From: Syntrophomonadaceae bacterium
Lineage (GTDB): Bacteria; Bacillota; Dethiobacteria; DTU022
Direction of reading: 5' to 3'
DNA length: 15,159 nucleotides
Assembly (NCBI GenBank): GCA_003566935.1
Contig: PXBM01000094.1
Span: forward strand, 1 to 15,159
This document shows, in pieces, positions 14,593 through 15,159 of the stretch. Every line of letters starts with the position of its first letter. Positions within the stretch are counted from its first letter, which is position 1. The position numbers and the translations under genes were made by a program. A model generated the notes under the pieces. It was given only the letters and a program-made list of their open reading frames with translations, did not search any database and had not been told where the DNA came from.

Positions 14593-14607
14593 TTTAAGAG
14601 CCTTAAA
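14593..14607. repeat. Small inverted repeat upstream of cdaA
   Basis: TTTAAG and CTTAAA flank AGC in a perfect 6-bp dyad within the 123-bp gap between the radical SAM gene and cdaA. Being AT-rich and without a T run, it may be an operator or chance. Confidence 0.3.
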
Positions 14608-14667
14608 CTATTATTCTATTTTTATGAAGCAAATACCTGCAAACCTTCTACAAAGTTAACATAAAGG

Positions 14668-15159
14668 TTACGGTAATGTAATACTAATAACACTGCCGCA
14701 ATTATCACACTTGGCATCATCGGTCAGACCAACTTGCTCGGTCTGGTAACCACTGCGTTTTACCAGTAGATTACCGCATTGCGGACAACTAGTGTCAGCT
14801 GAACCGGCCAGGTTAATATTACCGAGATAAACATAATTCAAGTGCTTCTCCGCTCTCTTTTTGGCTTCTTCCATTACCTTTGCCGGAGTGGCCGGTAAAT
14901 CCATTTTGTACTGCGGGAAATAGCGGGAGTAATGCAGAACGATGTCCGGGCTAAGACTTCCCAGCCAGGATACCAGGGCTTCCTGTTCCTCATCTCCGTC
15001 ATTTAAGGTGGGTATGAGAAGACAGGTAATCTCAACATGGCACTGTTTAACTGCAGCTTCCACTGTTTCCATAACAGGCTCTTTCTTACCCCGGCAGTAC
15101 TCCCTGTAGAAATGATCGCTGAAAGCTTTGACATCAATATTCATGGCATCGATATAGGG
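14668..15159 (-). CDS. amrS: AmmeMemoRadiSam-type radical SAM protein, 3' part only
   Basis: Only the last 163 codons or so lie in the window. The frame is open to the window edge, reading PYIDAMNIDVKAF at the edge, so the methionine at 15144 is internal. PYIDAMNIDVKAF, CLLIPTLNDGDEE, LHYSRYFPQYKM and NYVYLGNI match the C-terminal half of the PflA-like radical SAM proteins of the AmmeMemoRadiSam system (COG1180), whose SAM-binding CxxxCxxC would be upstream, outside the window. The end carries a zinc-ribbon-like pair of CxxC motifs (CPQCG and CDNCG), typical of this subgroup. Its partners, the AMMECR1 and Memo domain proteins, are not visible here and may be encoded next door. The biochemical role of this system is poorly defined. 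It lies 123 bp upstream of cdaA on the same strand. Confidence 0.85.
   Translation of the reverse strand, partial: PYIDAMNIDVKAFSDHFYREYCRGKKEPVMETVEAAVKQCHVEITCLLIPTLNDGDEEQEALVSWLGSLSPDIVLHYSRYFPQYKMDLPATPAKVMEEAKKRAEKHLNYVYLGNINLAGSADTSCPQCGNLLVKRSGYQTEQVGLTDDAKCDNCGSVISITLP

Overview
The window reads as a chromosomal segment of an anaerobic, low-to-middle GC Firmicute of the Clostridia type (inference). The support is the conserved gene order cdaA-cdaR-glmM-glmS, strong AGGAGG-type ribosome binding sites with frequent GTG and TTG starts, a tungsten-type aldehyde:ferredoxin oxidoreductase, and short sigma-A-like promoters. No rRNA, tRNA, CRISPR array, insertion sequence, prophage or plasmid module is visible, and all complete genes look intact. 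I cannot name the species from sequence alone.

Layout. (1) Positions 7-3330, minus strand: a three-gene set, a MoaD/ThiS-like small protein, then aldehyde:ferredoxin oxidoreductase (AOR), then an iron-containing alcohol dehydrogenase. Together they could interconvert carboxylic acids, aldehydes and alcohols, joining the ferredoxin and NAD(P)H pools. (2) 3334-3498 is a divergent control region with a clear promoter for (3), a secreted or membrane-anchored serine hydrolase of the beta-lactamase/S12 type (3499-4980, plus). Its 3' end overlaps by 20 bp the 3' end of (4), asparaginyl-tRNA synthetase (4961-6355, minus). (5) 6356-6687 is a 332-bp divergent intergenic region carrying the first copy of a dispersed repeat. 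(6) An M29 metallo-aminopeptidase (6688-7758, plus) converges on (7) glutaminyl-tRNA synthetase (7787-9496, minus), which follows (8) glmS. (9) A 229-bp gap with the second repeat copy and a promoter separates glmS from (10) glmM, cdaR and cdaA (11607-14544, minus). (11) The window ends in the 3' part of an AmmeMemoRadiSam-type radical SAM gene.

How the genes work together. CdaA makes c-di-AMP and CdaR is its membrane partner. GlmM and GlmS make glucosamine-1-phosphate from fructose-6-phosphate and glutamine for peptidoglycan, so the right half is the classic link between c-di-AMP signalling and cell-wall precursor supply. glnS directly after glmS adds a second enzyme that consumes glutamine. 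The AOR set is an independent redox module.

Most of the window is ordinary housekeeping sequence. The items most worth a second look are a dispersed intergenic repeat of about 56 bp lying about 145 nt upstream of both the asnS and glmS start codons on the same strand, the use of the Gly-Gly-Gly tail codons of the MoaD-like gene as the ribosome binding site of AOR, the absence of a recognisable glmS ribozyme, and the serine hydrolase with a C-terminal membrane domain.
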